Source of the DNA: Betaproteobacteria bacterium RIFCSPLOWO2_12_FULL_62_58
Lineage (GTDB): Bacteria; Pseudomonadota; Gammaproteobacteria; Burkholderiales; SG8-41
Reading direction: 5' to 3'
Assembly (NCBI GenBank): GCA_001772005.1
Contig: MERI01000180.1
Location: 1-41,976, forward strand
Length of the DNA: 41,976 nucleotides
Part shown: in pieces, positions 1-8,360 of the stretch
Layout of the letters: every line of letters begins with the position of its first letter
Numbering within the stretch: the first letter of the stretch is position 1
Position numbers and translations under genes: made by a program
Notes under the pieces: generated by a model
Seen by the model: only the letters and a program-made list of their open reading frames with translations
The model's database searches: none
What the model was told of the DNA's origin: nothing

Positions 1-299
1 TCCTTTCGCGCCAGATCGAGCAACATCTTGAGTATGGCGCTGCCCACGCCCTTGCCCCGCCACGCTTTGAGCACCGCCATGCGGCCGACATGACCGTCCA
101 ACAGCAGCCGTCCGGTGCCGATCGGCGTGCCGTCGGCGGCGAACGCCAGCACGTGATAGCAGCGCTCGTCGATCTCGTCCCACTCCAGTTCCTCGGGGAC
201 GTTCTGTTCTTCGATGAATACGGTTCTGCGGATCGCGTGCAGCTGGTCGCGGGTCGCCTGCCAGTTGACGGGTCGGATGACAAAGGGCGGGGTCGGCAT
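1..299 (-). CDS. GNAT N-acetyltransferase, C-terminus beyond the window
   Basis: Reads from an ATG at 299 leftward off the window edge, so only about the first 99 residues are visible. The protein starts MPTPPFVIRPV and contains the FIEEQNVPEELEWD stretch followed by the acetyl-CoA binding loop WRGKGVGSAIL (R-x-x-G-x-G/A), which is characteristic of the ElaA/YjcF-like branch of the GNAT superfamily. Members transfer an acetyl group from acetyl-CoA to an amine; the substrate cannot be told. It is transcribed divergently from the aldolase/dehydrogenase gene, and a strong palindrome lies just upstream of its start. Family assignment is good, exact function unknown. Confidence 0.85.
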   Translation of the reverse strand, partial: MPTPPFVIRPVNWQATRDQLHAIRRTVFIEEQNVPEELEWDEIDERCYHVLAFAADGTPIGTGRLLLDGHVGRMAVLKAWRGKGVGSAILKMLLDLARK

Positions 300-320
300 G
301 GGTATGAATTATAATTAAGA

Positions 321-350
321 TTAAAGCGGATGCCATGGGCACCGCTTTAA
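321..350. promoter_or_regulatory. Large palindrome between two divergent genes
   Basis: Arms TTAAAGCGG and CCGCTTTAA flank an inner pair TGCC/GGCA with an ATG loop and one bulged A, giving 13 base pairs. It sits 22 nt upstream of the GNAT start and 74 nt before the aldolase start. There is no T-tract and both neighbours point away from it, so an operator or an RNA leader structure is more likely than a terminator. Confidence 0.4.
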
Positions 351-423
351 TTGCTCCCGTTGGAACGGACAGCAATCTGCCGTTCAACGCGAGCGGTTCT
401 GATTTGTCCAAAGCAAGAGTGCC

Positions 424-2397
424 ATGAATAATCTGTGGAACGACGCGGAAGCCGCCAACTTCAAAGGCGACCTGGGATTACGGGTCTACACCTCGCGCTT
501 GCTGGGACGGGACAAGTCCCTGGTGCTGCACGGCGGCGGCAATACTTCGGTCAAGATCCGGGAGCGCAGCCTCACCGGCGAGGAAGAGGACATCCTCTAC
601 GTCAAAGGCAGCGGCTGGGATCTGGAGTTCATCGAGGAAGCGGGCTTGTCGCCGGTGCGCCTGGGTCATCTGCTCAAGCTCTCCAGGCTCGAAGCGCTGA
701 GCGATCCGCAGATGGTCAACGAGCTGCTCACCCATATGACGCGAGCCTCCGCGCCCGCGCCCTCGGTGGAGACCATTCTGCACGCGATCCTGCCTTTCAA
801 ATACGTCGACCACACCCATGCCGATGCCGTGCTCGCCATTACCAATACCGGGAACGGAGAGCAGCGCATCCGGGAAATCTACGGCGACAAGGTGGTCATC
901 ATTCCCTACGTCATGCCGGGCTTTGATCTCGCCCGGCTGTGCGCCGCGAGGTTTCCCGCGGAAGCCCGGTCCCGGACGATAGGCATGGTGCTGATGAACC
1001 ACGGCGTTTTTTCTTTCGGCGCTACGGCGCGGGAATCCTACGACAGGATGATCGGCCTGGTGCAGATGGCGGAAAACTATCTGGCGCGTCACAAGGCATG
1101 GGATCTGCCCGTGCCGCGTGGCGCCGGTACGCGCAAACCGCCGCGGATCATGGCCGCCCGGTTGCGCGCGGAAATTTCAAGAGCGGCGGGCTTTCCCCTG
1201 GTGATGACAGGGCGTTCGGACGAGCGCAGTGTGGCGTTCTGCAACCGCGAGGATTTGAAGGACATCTCCCGGCAAGGCCCGGCAACCCCCGATCACGTCA
1301 TCCGCACCAAGCGCATTCCGATGATCGGCGGCGACGTTGATGCCTATGCGCGGGAATACCGTGATTACTTCAATCAGCACGCACCGCTCGCCAAAGAGAC
1401 GAAATCCATGCTCGATCCGGCGCCGCGCGTCGTGCTGGATCGGGACCTCGGTATGTGCGCGTTGGGGCGCACCGCAAAAGACGCGGCGATCGTTGCCGAT
1501 CTGTATTCGCACACCATGGATGTCATCGAGCGCGCAGCGGCGCTCGGCGGTTATCGGGCCTTGCCGGCCAGGGACATTTTTGATGTCGAGTACTGGGATC
1601 TGGAGCAAGCCAAACTCAAGCAAGGCGGGAAGCCGCCGGTGTTCAGCGGTGAAGTGACGCTGGTGACCGGGGCCGCCTCCGGCATCGGCAGGGCGTGCGT
1701 GGATTCGCTGCTTGCGCGCGGCGCCGCGGTGATCGGGCTGGACATCGATCCGGGGATCACGAGTCTTCACGAACGGAACGATTTCCTGGGGCTGCGCTGC
1801 GACATTACGTCGGAAAACGAAATAGCCGATGCGCTTGAGGCGGGTGTTAAAGCCTTCGGCGGGTTGGACATGCTGATACTCAATGCGGGTATATTCCCGG
1901 GAGGCGCAACCATCGCGACGCTCAAAACCGACGAATGGCGCGGGGTCATGAAAGTCAACGTTGATGCCAACCTGGTGCTGCTGCGGGAGTGTCATGCGCT
2001 CCTCAAGCTCGCTCCGCGCGCCGGGCGGGTGGTGATCATCGGCTCGAAGAACGTCGCGGCCCCCGGCCCGGGCGCCGCCGCCTACTCCGCGTCGAAGGCG
2101 GCGCTCAACCAGCTTGCCCGCGTCGCAGCGCTGGAATGGGGCGCCGACGGCATTCGCGTCAATGTTCTGCATCCAAACGCGGTATTCGATACCGGCATCT
2201 GGACCGAGGAAGTCCTGGCCTCGCGCGCCGCGCATTACGGCATCCCGGTCGAGGAGTACAAAAAGAAAAACGTGCTCAATGTCGAGGTCACGAGCCGCGA
2301 CGTTGCCGAGCTGGCCGCGGAGATGTGCGGTCCGCTGTTTGCGAAGACCACCGGAGCGCAATTGCCGGTGGACGGCGGCAACGAGCGCGTGATCTAA
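424..2397 (+). CDS. Bifunctional class II aldolase / short-chain dehydrogenase
   Basis: Two fused enzymes, 657 residues. Residues about 1-390 are a class II aldolase/adducin domain, with the HGGGNTSVK substrate loop, the KGSGWDL motif, the zinc-ligand motif HTHADAV and a second histidine in MNHGVFSFG. Residues about 405-657 are an NAD(P)-dependent short-chain dehydrogenase, with the TGAASGIGRA dinucleotide loop near 414, LNAG, and the catalytic Tyr-x-x-x-Lys in YSASK near 554. Proteins of this architecture include the RhaD/RhaE-type enzymes that oxidise and cleave deoxysugar intermediates; here the sugar is unknown. Length is normal for the fused family. The ATG follows AAGCAAGAGTGCC, a weak ribosome site. 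No sugar kinase or isomerase is adjacent, so a pathway cannot be assigned. Confidence 0.88.
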   Translation: MNNLWNDAEAANFKGDLGLRVYTSRLLGRDKSLVLHGGGNTSVKIRERSLTGEEEDILYVKGSGWDLEFIEEAGLSPVRLGHLLKLSRLEALSDPQMVNELLTHMTRASAPAPSVETILHAILPFKYVDHTHADAVLAITNTGNGEQRIREIYGDKVVIIPYVMPGFDLARLCAARFPAEARSRTIGMVLMNHGVFSFGATARESYDRMIGLVQMAENYLARHKAWDLPVPRGAGTRKPPRIMAARLRAEISRAAGFPLVMTGRSDERSVAFCNREDLKDISRQGPATPDHVIRTKRIPMIGGDVDAYAREYRDYFNQHAPLAKETKSMLDPAPRVVLDRDLGMCALGRTAKDAAIVADLYSHTMDVIERAAALGGYRALPARDIFDVEYWDLEQAKLKQGGKPPVFSGEVTLVTGAASGIGRACVDSLLARGAAVIGLDIDPGITSLHERNDFLGLRCDITSENEIADALEAGVKAFGGLDMLILNAGIFPGGATIATLKTDEWRGVMKVNVDANLVLLRECHALLKLAPRAGRVVIIGSKNVAAPGPGAAAYSASKAALNQLARVAALEWGADGIRVNVLHPNAVFDTGIWTEEVLASRAAHYGIPVEEYKKKNVLNVEVTSRDVAELAAEMCGPLFAKTTGAQLPVDGGNERVI

Positions 2398-2409
2398 AAG
2401 AAACGATAG

Positions 2410-2562
2410 GAAATTCAATCCAGCCGCGATCTCGCCGCGCCGAGGCGAGGCGCCGGGAGCGGGTATGCCGGAGGTTCCGGACTGCACATGGTGGGCCTTA
2501 TGTTCATGCTTGCTTCTCCCTCCCCGGGAGAGGACCGCGTTCGAGCGGGCGTTGAGCGGATT
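2410..2562. repeat. Dispersed 153-bp repeat, copy A
   Basis: Nearly the same sequence recurs in the same orientation at 9441-9593. Both begin with GAAATTCAATCCA and end with GAGCGGATT, and each starts 12 nt after the stop codon of a metabolic gene. After a short indel the similarity continues into ATCGCCTG. The repeat holds no protein I recognise. The rest of this intergenic region (to 2708) shows no gene. Confidence 0.85.
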
Positions 2563-2708
2563 ACATCGCCTGCGCGGAGTAGGCCTTTGGCCTCATATCG
2601 TCGCCAGACCCCATGATCGATCCCGCTGGGGTACACGCGATATGAAAAGACAGCCACGGGCGCTCCAATTGAGCGCACTGCGTGGCATGCTCAGCCGATG
2701 AGCAAGCC

Positions 2709-3644
2709 CTAGCCGGGTGGAACGACGCGGGCAACGTCTCTGATCTGCCGTGCGCTGTTCTTGCGGGGAGCGACCATGTCGATGAAATCCTTCACGTAGC
2801 GGCGCGTAGGCATGTCGTCTTGCACAATCAGCGAAGCGATCGTCGGTTCGAATAGATGGTCAATGTTCACCATGCGCAAGCCGTTGTTGCCTGGGCCGCT
2901 AACCGAGATGGTCGGAACGACCGCTATTCCGAAATGCAACTGCACGTATTGCTTGATGGTCTCGAGGTCGAGCGCGTGCATCACGATATTCGGTCGGAGA
3001 CCATGAGAAGCAAAACGGTCAGCGATGAGATTCTCCAGCCGTGACCGGACACCCGCCGAAATCAGCGGGTAGTGCGCGATCGCCTTCAACGTTGGCCGGT
3101 GCTGCTTGAGCAGTGGATGCTTGGGTGGCGTGATGACGCAATGGTGCATGCGAAAGCACGGAATGCTCACCAGCCCAGGGGCAAGATCGATGGGTGTCGT
3201 GCCCAGTCCGAGATCAGCCTCGCCGGTCGAAACCCAGTGCGCGATCTGGCCGGGATTCCCCTGGAGCAGGTGGATCGCGACCCGCGGATACTTAGCTCTG
3301 AAACGCCTGAATATCGGCTTCAGCGTATAGCGCGCATGCACGTGAGTGGTTGCGATGACAAGCTGTCCTTTCGCGGGATCTCCTGCATCCACGAGTAACT
3401 GCTTCAATGTTTCCGCCTCTTTGAGAATGCGCCGCGCCGTCGGCAGTATCACCTGGGCCCCCTCGGTCAGCGCGATGACGCGGTTGCGCCGTCTTACGAG
3501 GAGCTTGGTCTTGAGTTCGTCTTCGAGCATACGCAGTTGCTTGCTGACGCCCGGCTGGGACGCGTGCAGCTTGGCCGCAGCTTTCGTGATGCTGTAGTCC
3601 TCGTCGACAATGGTGCAGAGATACTTCAGCTGCTGAAGTTTCAT
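2709..3644 (-). CDS. LysR-type regulator, CysB-like subfamily
   Basis: 311 residues. The N-terminal winged helix-turn-helix starts MKLQQLKYL and includes ASQPGVSKQLRMLEDEL, the hallmark of the CysB/Cbl branch. The effector domain carries ATTHVHARYTL and the KYPRVAIHLLQGNPGQIA stretch that line the sulfate/acetylserine pocket in CysB-type proteins. Established members control sulfur assimilation and sulfonate use. The gene is divergent from the MaoC-CaiB-ComA run and probably controls it, through a dyad at 3676-3697. A sulfur link would fit the ComA-like protein downstream; that is inference. Length and start are normal. Confidence 0.85.
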   Translation of the reverse strand: MKLQQLKYLCTIVDEDYSITKAAAKLHASQPGVSKQLRMLEDELKTKLLVRRRNRVIALTEGAQVILPTARRILKEAETLKQLLVDAGDPAKGQLVIATTHVHARYTLKPIFRRFRAKYPRVAIHLLQGNPGQIAHWVSTGEADLGLGTTPIDLAPGLVSIPCFRMHHCVITPPKHPLLKQHRPTLKAIAHYPLISAGVRSRLENLIADRFASHGLRPNIVMHALDLETIKQYVQLHFGIAVVPTISVSGPGNNGLRMVNIDHLFEPTIASLIVQDDMPTRRYVKDFIDMVAPRKNSARQIRDVARVVPPG

Positions 3645-3675
3645 GGCGCTCAGGTAGATCGATCCGTAATACTGG

Positions 3676-3697
3676 CATAATAAAACATTTCTTTATG
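3676..3697. promoter_or_regulatory. Candidate LysR operator overlapping a promoter
   Basis: CATAA and TTATG form a 5-bp inverted repeat around an AT-rich centre, a T-N11-A type arrangement, in the 113-nt gap between the divergent regulator and the MaoC gene. A possible rightward sigma-70 promoter overlaps its right arm: TTTATG (3692-3697), 17 nt, then TAGAGT (3715-3720). Confidence 0.4.
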
Positions 3698-3757
3698 GAA
3701 TGCAGGCTGCCTGCTAGAGTCCCTGTCATTGCACCGATCGGTGAGCAGGAGATCTCA

Positions 3758-4609
3758 ATGACGCAGGAACTGGAGTCGCTGAAGAAGTGGATCGGCGAAA
3801 AAGAGACGGCGATCGATTATGTGACCGTACCCACAATCCACCGTCTGAGCGCGCTGCTCGACCGGGACGATCCGTTTCCCAGGATCGGTGATCCGCTGCC
3901 AATCGGCTGGCACGCGATCCTTTTCCCCCGGGTCGTGCGGCAATCGCAGATCGGGCCTGATGGCCACCCGGCGCGCGGCGATTTCCTGCCGCCTGTGCCG
4001 CTGCCCAGGCGCATGTTTGCCGGGAAGACGGTCACCTTCGCGAGCGATTTACGCGTGGGAGACGAGGTGAGGCGGGAATCGGTGATTCAGAACGTTGAGC
4101 TCAAGCAGGGCAGAACCGGCGAAATGGTATTCGTCACCGTCAAGACCGACATTCACAGCCCGCGCGGTCTGGCGATCACGGAACTGCAGCGTATCGTTTA
4201 CCGCGACGCTGCGGATCGCAACGCCAAACCCACGCCATCGCAGGCCGCACCGGCGCCGGCGAAATGGGGAAAAATCGTAACCCCCGATACCGTCATGCTT
4301 TTTAGGTTTTCTGCGCTGACCTTCAACGGCCACCGCATTCATTACGACCTTCCTTATGTGACCCAGGTCGAGGGATATCCAGGCCTGATCGTCAACGGCA
4401 ATCTGACCACGTTGATGATGTTCGAAATCGCGCGCGAGCACGCTGGCAGGCCCATCGCGCGGTTCTCCTCGCGCAATGTGAGCCCGCTGTTCGTCGGCCG
4501 GCCTCTGCATGTTTGTGGAGCGCCCGCGGACGACAACAAGACGGTCAAGCTGTGGGTTACCAACGACCAAGGCGGACTCGCGCTTACCGCCGACGCGGAA
4601 CTCGCTTAG
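3758..4609 (+). CDS. MaoC/HTD2-type acyl-CoA hydratase (mesaconyl- or itaconyl-CoA hydratase-like)
   Basis: 283 residues, double hot-dog architecture. The N-terminal half (residues about 10-150) resembles the FAS1-type dehydratase domain, with GDPLPIGWHAILFPR and LPRRMFAGKTVTF. The C-terminal half contains FSALTFNGHRIHYDLPY, which carries the hydratase Asn-His signature. The family includes mesaconyl-C4-CoA hydratase and itaconyl-CoA hydratase, which hydrate branched C5 dicarboxyl-CoA thioesters; the precise substrate here is not known. The ATG at 3758 is preceded by CAGGAG; an upstream in-frame start at 3695 would lie inside the promoter region. Its stop codon overlaps a possible GTG start of the next gene (TAGTG), indicating one operon with the CoA transferase. 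Confidence 0.82.
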   Translation: MTQELESLKKWIGEKETAIDYVTVPTIHRLSALLDRDDPFPRIGDPLPIGWHAILFPRVVRQSQIGPDGHPARGDFLPPVPLPRRMFAGKTVTFASDLRVGDEVRRESVIQNVELKQGRTGEMVFVTVKTDIHSPRGLAITELQRIVYRDAADRNAKPTPSQAAPAPAKWGKIVTPDTVMLFRFSALTFNGHRIHYDLPYVTQVEGYPGLIVNGNLTTLMMFEIAREHAGRPIARFSSRNVSPLFVGRPLHVCGAPADDNKTVKLWVTNDQGGLALTADAELA

Positions 4610-4620
4610 TGGCGGCGGCC

Positions 4621-5850
4621 ATGGCGGGCGGTCCTCTCGAAGGCATACGCGTAGTCGACATGAGCTCGGTGGTCGTCGGGCCGATGGTGACGCAGGTTCT
4701 CGCCGATTACGGCGCCGAGGTGGTGAAGATCGAACCGCCCGGCGGCGATCACGCGCGCGGTCTGGCCGGTCGCGGACGCACCAAGGGCATGTCGTCCAAG
4801 TTTCTGCACCTGAACCGCAACAAGCGCTCGATCGCCCTCGACCTCAAGCAACCCCAAGGCTTCGAAGTCCTGATAAAACTCATTCGACGCGCGGATGTGT
4901 TGATCTGGAACATGCGCCCGGCTGCGATGAACGCGCTGGGCCTCGACTATGAATCCGTGCGCGCAATCAATTCGAGGATCATTTACTGCGGAATCGTCGG
5001 CTTCGGCAGCAAGGGGCGCTATGCGGGAAAACCCGCCTACGACCCCATCATTCAAGGGATGGGCGGCATTGCCGCCCTGTTTCACCGCGCGACGGGCGAA
5101 CCGCGCTACGTGCCGATCGTGATGGCCGACAAAAATGCGGGCCTGGTTGCTACCCAGATGCTGTTGCTCGCGCTGTTCGCGCGCGAACGCACGGGTGAAA
5201 GCCAGTGCGTCGAAGTGCCGATGTTCGAGAACGTTGCCAAGTATGTGCTTGAAGAACATTTGTACCTCAGCACATTTCAGCCGCCCCTGGGCGGAATGGG
5301 CGACCCGCGCATTTTCGATCCGTGGGCCAAGCCTATTCCGACCAAGGACGGCTGGATATGCATGGCCGCCAACACCGATGCTCAAGCGTTCGCGTTCTTC
5401 AAAGCCATAGGCCGGCCCGAACTGAAAGACGACGCCCGTTTCAGCAGCATTGCCACGAGGTTTCAGAACGTGCGCGATTACTTCGGGCTGCGGTCCGCCG
5501 CCTTGGCGACCAAGACCACCGCGGAGTGGTTGCTGATCCTCAACGAAGCGGATGTGCCGGCGATGGCCTATAACACGCTCGAAGCGCTCGTCGAGGATCC
5601 GCATCTGAAGGATGTCGGCCTGCTCCGGGTTATCGACCACCCGACCGAAGGCAACATCTACGACATCAGGCCCCCGAATTCCCTCTCCTGTGGCGCTCGT
5701 GATGTTTACCTGCCCGCGCCAAAAATCGGACAGCAGAGCAGGGAAATACTCAAAGAACTCGACTACGACGACGATGCGATAGAAACAATGATCGAGGCAC
5801 GGATTACCGTTGACGGTAGTCTCGGCGCCCACCATAAGGAGGAGGTATGA
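4621..5850 (+). CDS. CaiB/BaiF-type (class III) CoA transferase
   Basis: 409 residues. The sequence has the family opening LEGIRVVDMSSVVVGPMVTQ, the ADYGAEVVKIEPP stretch and the CoA-binding LNRNKRSIALDLK. It also has AYDPIIQGMGG, whose Asp141 matches the catalytic aspartate that forms the acyl-anhydride intermediate in formyl-CoA transferase. Such enzymes move CoA between carboxylic acids, often succinyl-CoA to a dicarboxylate. A GTG at 4609 overlapping the preceding stop is an alternative start; ATG 4621 fits the usual N-terminus better. Together with the MaoC hydratase this suggests activation and hydration of an organic acid. The 3' end is GAGGAGGTATGA, so its last codons double as a strong ribosome site for a following start. 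Confidence 0.9.
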   Translation: MAGGPLEGIRVVDMSSVVVGPMVTQVLADYGAEVVKIEPPGGDHARGLAGRGRTKGMSSKFLHLNRNKRSIALDLKQPQGFEVLIKLIRRADVLIWNMRPAAMNALGLDYESVRAINSRIIYCGIVGFGSKGRYAGKPAYDPIIQGMGGIAALFHRATGEPRYVPIVMADKNAGLVATQMLLLALFARERTGESQCVEVPMFENVAKYVLEEHLYLSTFQPPLGGMGDPRIFDPWAKPIPTKDGWICMAANTDAQAFAFFKAIGRPELKDDARFSSIATRFQNVRDYFGLRSAALATKTTAEWLLILNEADVPAMAYNTLEALVEDPHLKDVGLLRVIDHPTEGNIYDIRPPNSLSCGARDVYLPAPKIGQQSREILKELDYDDDAIETMIEARITVDGSLGAHHKEEV

Positions 5851-5939
5851 TGACCTTCAGTCTGCACTACTGGCTACCCTGCTGGGGCGCCTGGCCGGGG
5901 CTATCGAGCACGCATAAGAGTATCCGACTCGCCCGGTGA
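5850..5939 (+). CDS. Possible 29-residue peptide translationally coupled to the CoA transferase
   Basis: The ATG shares its A with the preceding TGA stop (ATGATG context) and lies just after an almost perfect ribosome site, AAGGAGGAGGT. The peptide begins MTFSLHYWLPCWGAWPG and ends at 5939. I do not recognise it. It may be a true small protein, or the stump of a deleted operon gene whose ribosome site survives. The rest of the gap to the ComA-like gene shows nothing. Confidence 0.3.
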   Translation: MTFSLHYWLPCWGAWPGLSSTHKSIRLAR

Positions 5940-6029
5940 AGTGATCATCCCAATTTGCTCCCGGCACCTCGAACAAAGACGGCGGCCGCGAGAGCCGGAC
6001 ATGGGGCTTATCAAATGATGGAGGCAACG

Positions 6030-6815
6030 ATGAAACAGGCAATGGATTTCCTCAGCGTTATCGAACGCGCTGGGAAGCCGAGAAAAAACGGCCTCACCCT
6101 TGTGCGAGACCCCGGATTCGGGCTGCAGCTCCTGCGCGCGCATCTCGAGACTGCAGCGCCGTTCATCGATTACGCGAAGGTGCGCAACATCACGCCGCGG
6201 CTGTTTCCGGAATCGCTGCTCATCGACAAGATCGCGCTGTACCGCGAACACGACATCGAGATGTTCTTTGGCGGGATCATGTTCGAGGCCGCGTACCTGG
6301 AAGAAAAAGTCGACGAGGCAATCGGTTACGCCGTTCGCGTCGGCGTAACCACCGTAGAAATCTCGGAGAACATCGTCCGGCTGTCGGCCGAACGCAAACT
6401 CGGTTTCGTACAGCGCTATCTCGATGTCGGCCTTAAAGTGCTCTATGAGTGGGGGGAAAAGTATCCGACTGCCGCGCTCGATCCCGAGCGTGCCGCTGAC
6501 GAGATCAGTCGATTGCTCGCGCTCGGCGTCTCGGGCGTGATCCTGGAAGAGGCCGAGATCTCCATCCTGTTCAAGTCAGAAGGCGGCCGCTCGGTGCTGA
6601 AGGAGTTGATCGGCGCCGTCGGTGCGGAGCACGTCATCTTCGAGACCGCGACCACCGAGCAGCAGGTCTGGCTGATCCACGAGCTGGGGCCGGATGTCAA
6701 CCTCGGCCCCAACATTGCGCTTGAAGAAGTGCTGTGGCTGGAGCCGACGCGGCGCGGGCTCGGGCGCGCGAGCGGCTACACCGCGCTCACGAAATATCCC
6801 CAGCCGAAGCGCTGA
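6030..6815 (+). CDS. ComA-like protein, phosphosulfolactate synthase family
   Basis: 261 residues, single TIM-barrel. Recognisable family stretches are LTLVRDPGFGLQLL, FIDYAKVRNITPRLFP, IALYREHDIEMFFGGIMFE and TTVEISENIVRLS. Characterised ComA enzymes add sulfite to phosphoenolpyruvate to make phosphosulfolactate, the first step of coenzyme M synthesis in methanogens. Bacterial homologues like this one are mostly uncharacterised and may act on other C3 compounds. Start chosen at ATG 6030 because GGAGG lies 5 nt upstream; two ATGs at 6015/6018 are alternatives. Context with a CysB-like regulator and CoA enzymes hints at organosulfur or organic-acid metabolism. A fragment of a second ComA-like gene lies near 8.1 kb. 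Confidence 0.75.
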   Translation: MKQAMDFLSVIERAGKPRKNGLTLVRDPGFGLQLLRAHLETAAPFIDYAKVRNITPRLFPESLLIDKIALYREHDIEMFFGGIMFEAAYLEEKVDEAIGYAVRVGVTTVEISENIVRLSAERKLGFVQRYLDVGLKVLYEWGEKYPTAALDPERAADEISRLLALGVSGVILEEAEISILFKSEGGRSVLKELIGAVGAEHVIFETATTEQQVWLIHELGPDVNLGPNIALEEVLWLEPTRRGLGRASGYTALTKYPQPKR

Positions 6816-6839
6816 GAGTCCCCGACAACATGACCTCGA

Positions 6840-7003
6840 CCGGCTTCGCGCGTCGCCAGCGCTGCCCCCGCCCGCGTGGCGGCGACGCGCGCCTTTAAGT
6901 GGCGCACGACCGGCACGGTAAACACCAGCAGCAGCGCCACTACGAAGAACGCGGAAACGGGGCGCGCGAGAAAGATGCTCCAGTTAATCCATAATAGTTT
7001 GCT
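6840..7003 (-). pseudogene. tctA C-terminal remnant
   Basis: On the minus strand this region reads SKLLWINWSIFLARPV followed by a hydrophobic SAFFVVALLLVF and a basic tail VVRHLKARVAA. That matches the last transmembrane segment and tail of TctA, the large membrane subunit of tripartite tricarboxylate transporters (typical ending: RSLL..GDWSIF.TRPIS). Nothing upstream on that strand continues TctA, because a Bug gene in the opposite orientation begins at 7032. The fragment is therefore a leftover of a deleted or inverted TTT operon. Confidence 0.6.
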
Positions 7004-7031
7004 GCCAACCACAAACCACCCGGAGGGAAAT

Positions 7032-8030
7032 ATGAAATACGCTACCTCACCGCTATTTGCTCTTTGCATGCTCGCATCGGGCAGCACGCTCTCGCTGCAA
7101 GCGCACAGCCAGTCCGCGGGCTGGAAACCGACGCAGAATATCGAGATCATCGTCCCGGCGGCTGCGGGTGGTGCCAACGACCTCCTGGGCCGGTTGGTGC
7201 ACCGCATCCTGCAGGACGGCAAACTACTGGTCGACAACACGGCGATCGTGATCAACAAACCGGGAGGCGGGCACAGCATCGGTCTGGCTTACCTCAACGA
7301 GCATGCCGGGGACGGGCACTACCTGATGATCGAGACCAGCACCATGCTGGTCAACGAGCTTACCGGCAAGCTCAACGTGCGCCATAGCGACATTACGCCC
7401 CTAGCGGTGCTTTTCCGCGACTACATCACCATCTCGGTGCGTCCGGACTCGCCGCTCAAGACCGGTAGGGATTTCATAGAACGGCTGAAAAAGGCTCCGG
7501 GTTCGGTGAGCATCGCGCTCTCCAGCGCGCTTGCCAATGTCAACCACCTGGCGGCCGCGCTGGTCGCAAAAAGCGGTGGCGCCGACGTCAGGAAATTGAA
7601 AATCGTCGTGTTCAACTCCGGCTCCGAGACCATGACGGCCCTCCTGGGCGGTCATGTCGACGTGGTGGCGGGCCCCGCCCAAGTTGCCGCGCGCCTTCTG
7701 CTGTCCGGAAAAATCAGGGTGATCGGGGTCTTGGCGCCTCAGCGGCTGGGCGGCGCACTCGCCCAGGTGCCCACCTTCGGGGAGCAAGGCACGCCTGCCG
7801 TCATGGCCAACTGGCGCAGCATCATCGGGCCCAGGAGCATGAGCGCGGCCCAGATCGCGTATTGGGATCAGGTGCTCGCCAAGGTGGTCCAGGCCGATGA
7901 TTACAAGAAGGAGGTCGAGGCCAACCTCGCCGTCTCCGACTACCTCGGAAGCGCCGAGGCGCGGAAGTACTGGGATGCCCAGTACAACGAGCTGAAGTCG
8001 CTGCTGGTGGAGCTCGGCCTCACCAAATAA
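7032..8030 (+). CDS. Bug-type TTT periplasmic solute receptor (divergent subgroup)
   Basis: 332 residues with a signal peptide (positively charged start, hydrophobic core, cleavage near AHSQS). The mature part has the Bug fold signature IEIIVPAAAGGANDLLGR in the ligand loop and a typical end, AQYNELKSLLVELGL. Bug proteins capture small carboxylates in the periplasm and hand them to TctA/TctB-type membrane subunits, which are absent here except for a tctA remnant next door. It resembles the Bug at 36.6-37.6 kb more than the four others: both have the W-x-P-x-x-N-x-E start, a VxFNS motif and AQY-x-ELK near the end. GGAGG precedes the ATG at 7032. Confidence 0.9.
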   Translation: MKYATSPLFALCMLASGSTLSLQAHSQSAGWKPTQNIEIIVPAAAGGANDLLGRLVHRILQDGKLLVDNTAIVINKPGGGHSIGLAYLNEHAGDGHYLMIETSTMLVNELTGKLNVRHSDITPLAVLFRDYITISVRPDSPLKTGRDFIERLKKAPGSVSIALSSALANVNHLAAALVAKSGGADVRKLKIVVFNSGSETMTALLGGHVDVVAGPAQVAARLLLSGKIRVIGVLAPQRLGGALAQVPTFGEQGTPAVMANWRSIIGPRSMSAAQIAYWDQVLAKVVQADDYKKEVEANLAVSDYLGSAEARKYWDAQYNELKSLLVELGLTK

Positions 8031-8100
8031 CGAAATCCGGCGCAGCGCTACTCGACTTGCGTCAAAGTGCGTCTCGCCTTTCTTGCGCTAAGACTTCCGC

Positions 8101-8280
8101 ATTGGTGAGCGAGGACGAGTACGACTTCACGCGGCGCAAGATCGAGCTCTACGGGCGGCACGCGATCGACGTCAACCCCGGCGGGATCTTGTTCGAGGCG
8201 GAGGCGACGCCGCACCTTGAGCCGCGAAGGTGGATATACTTACCTTGTCGACAACGTCAAGGCGCGCCGTTAGCGGCGCG
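8101..8280 (+). pseudogene. Remnant of a second ComA-like gene
   Basis: One reading frame shows FTRRKIELYGRHAIDVNPGG followed by ILFEAEA. It aligns with DKIALYREHDIEMFFGGIMF in the intact ComA-like protein at 6.0-6.8 kb, with about half the positions identical over 23 residues. The match stops after the phosphate-loop glycine pair, and the frame then shifts; another frame ends in GGYTYLVDNVKARR and a stop near 8271. No start with a ribosome site is visible. The flanking 8031-8360 region holds no other gene. Confidence 0.5.
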
Positions 8281-8360
8281 CGCCGACCGCAGCGCTCACG
8301 TGCCGCCGTTCGCCCGGGGCTGGCGCATCATCGGGAAGCCCGGGCGGAGGCGATAGGCGC

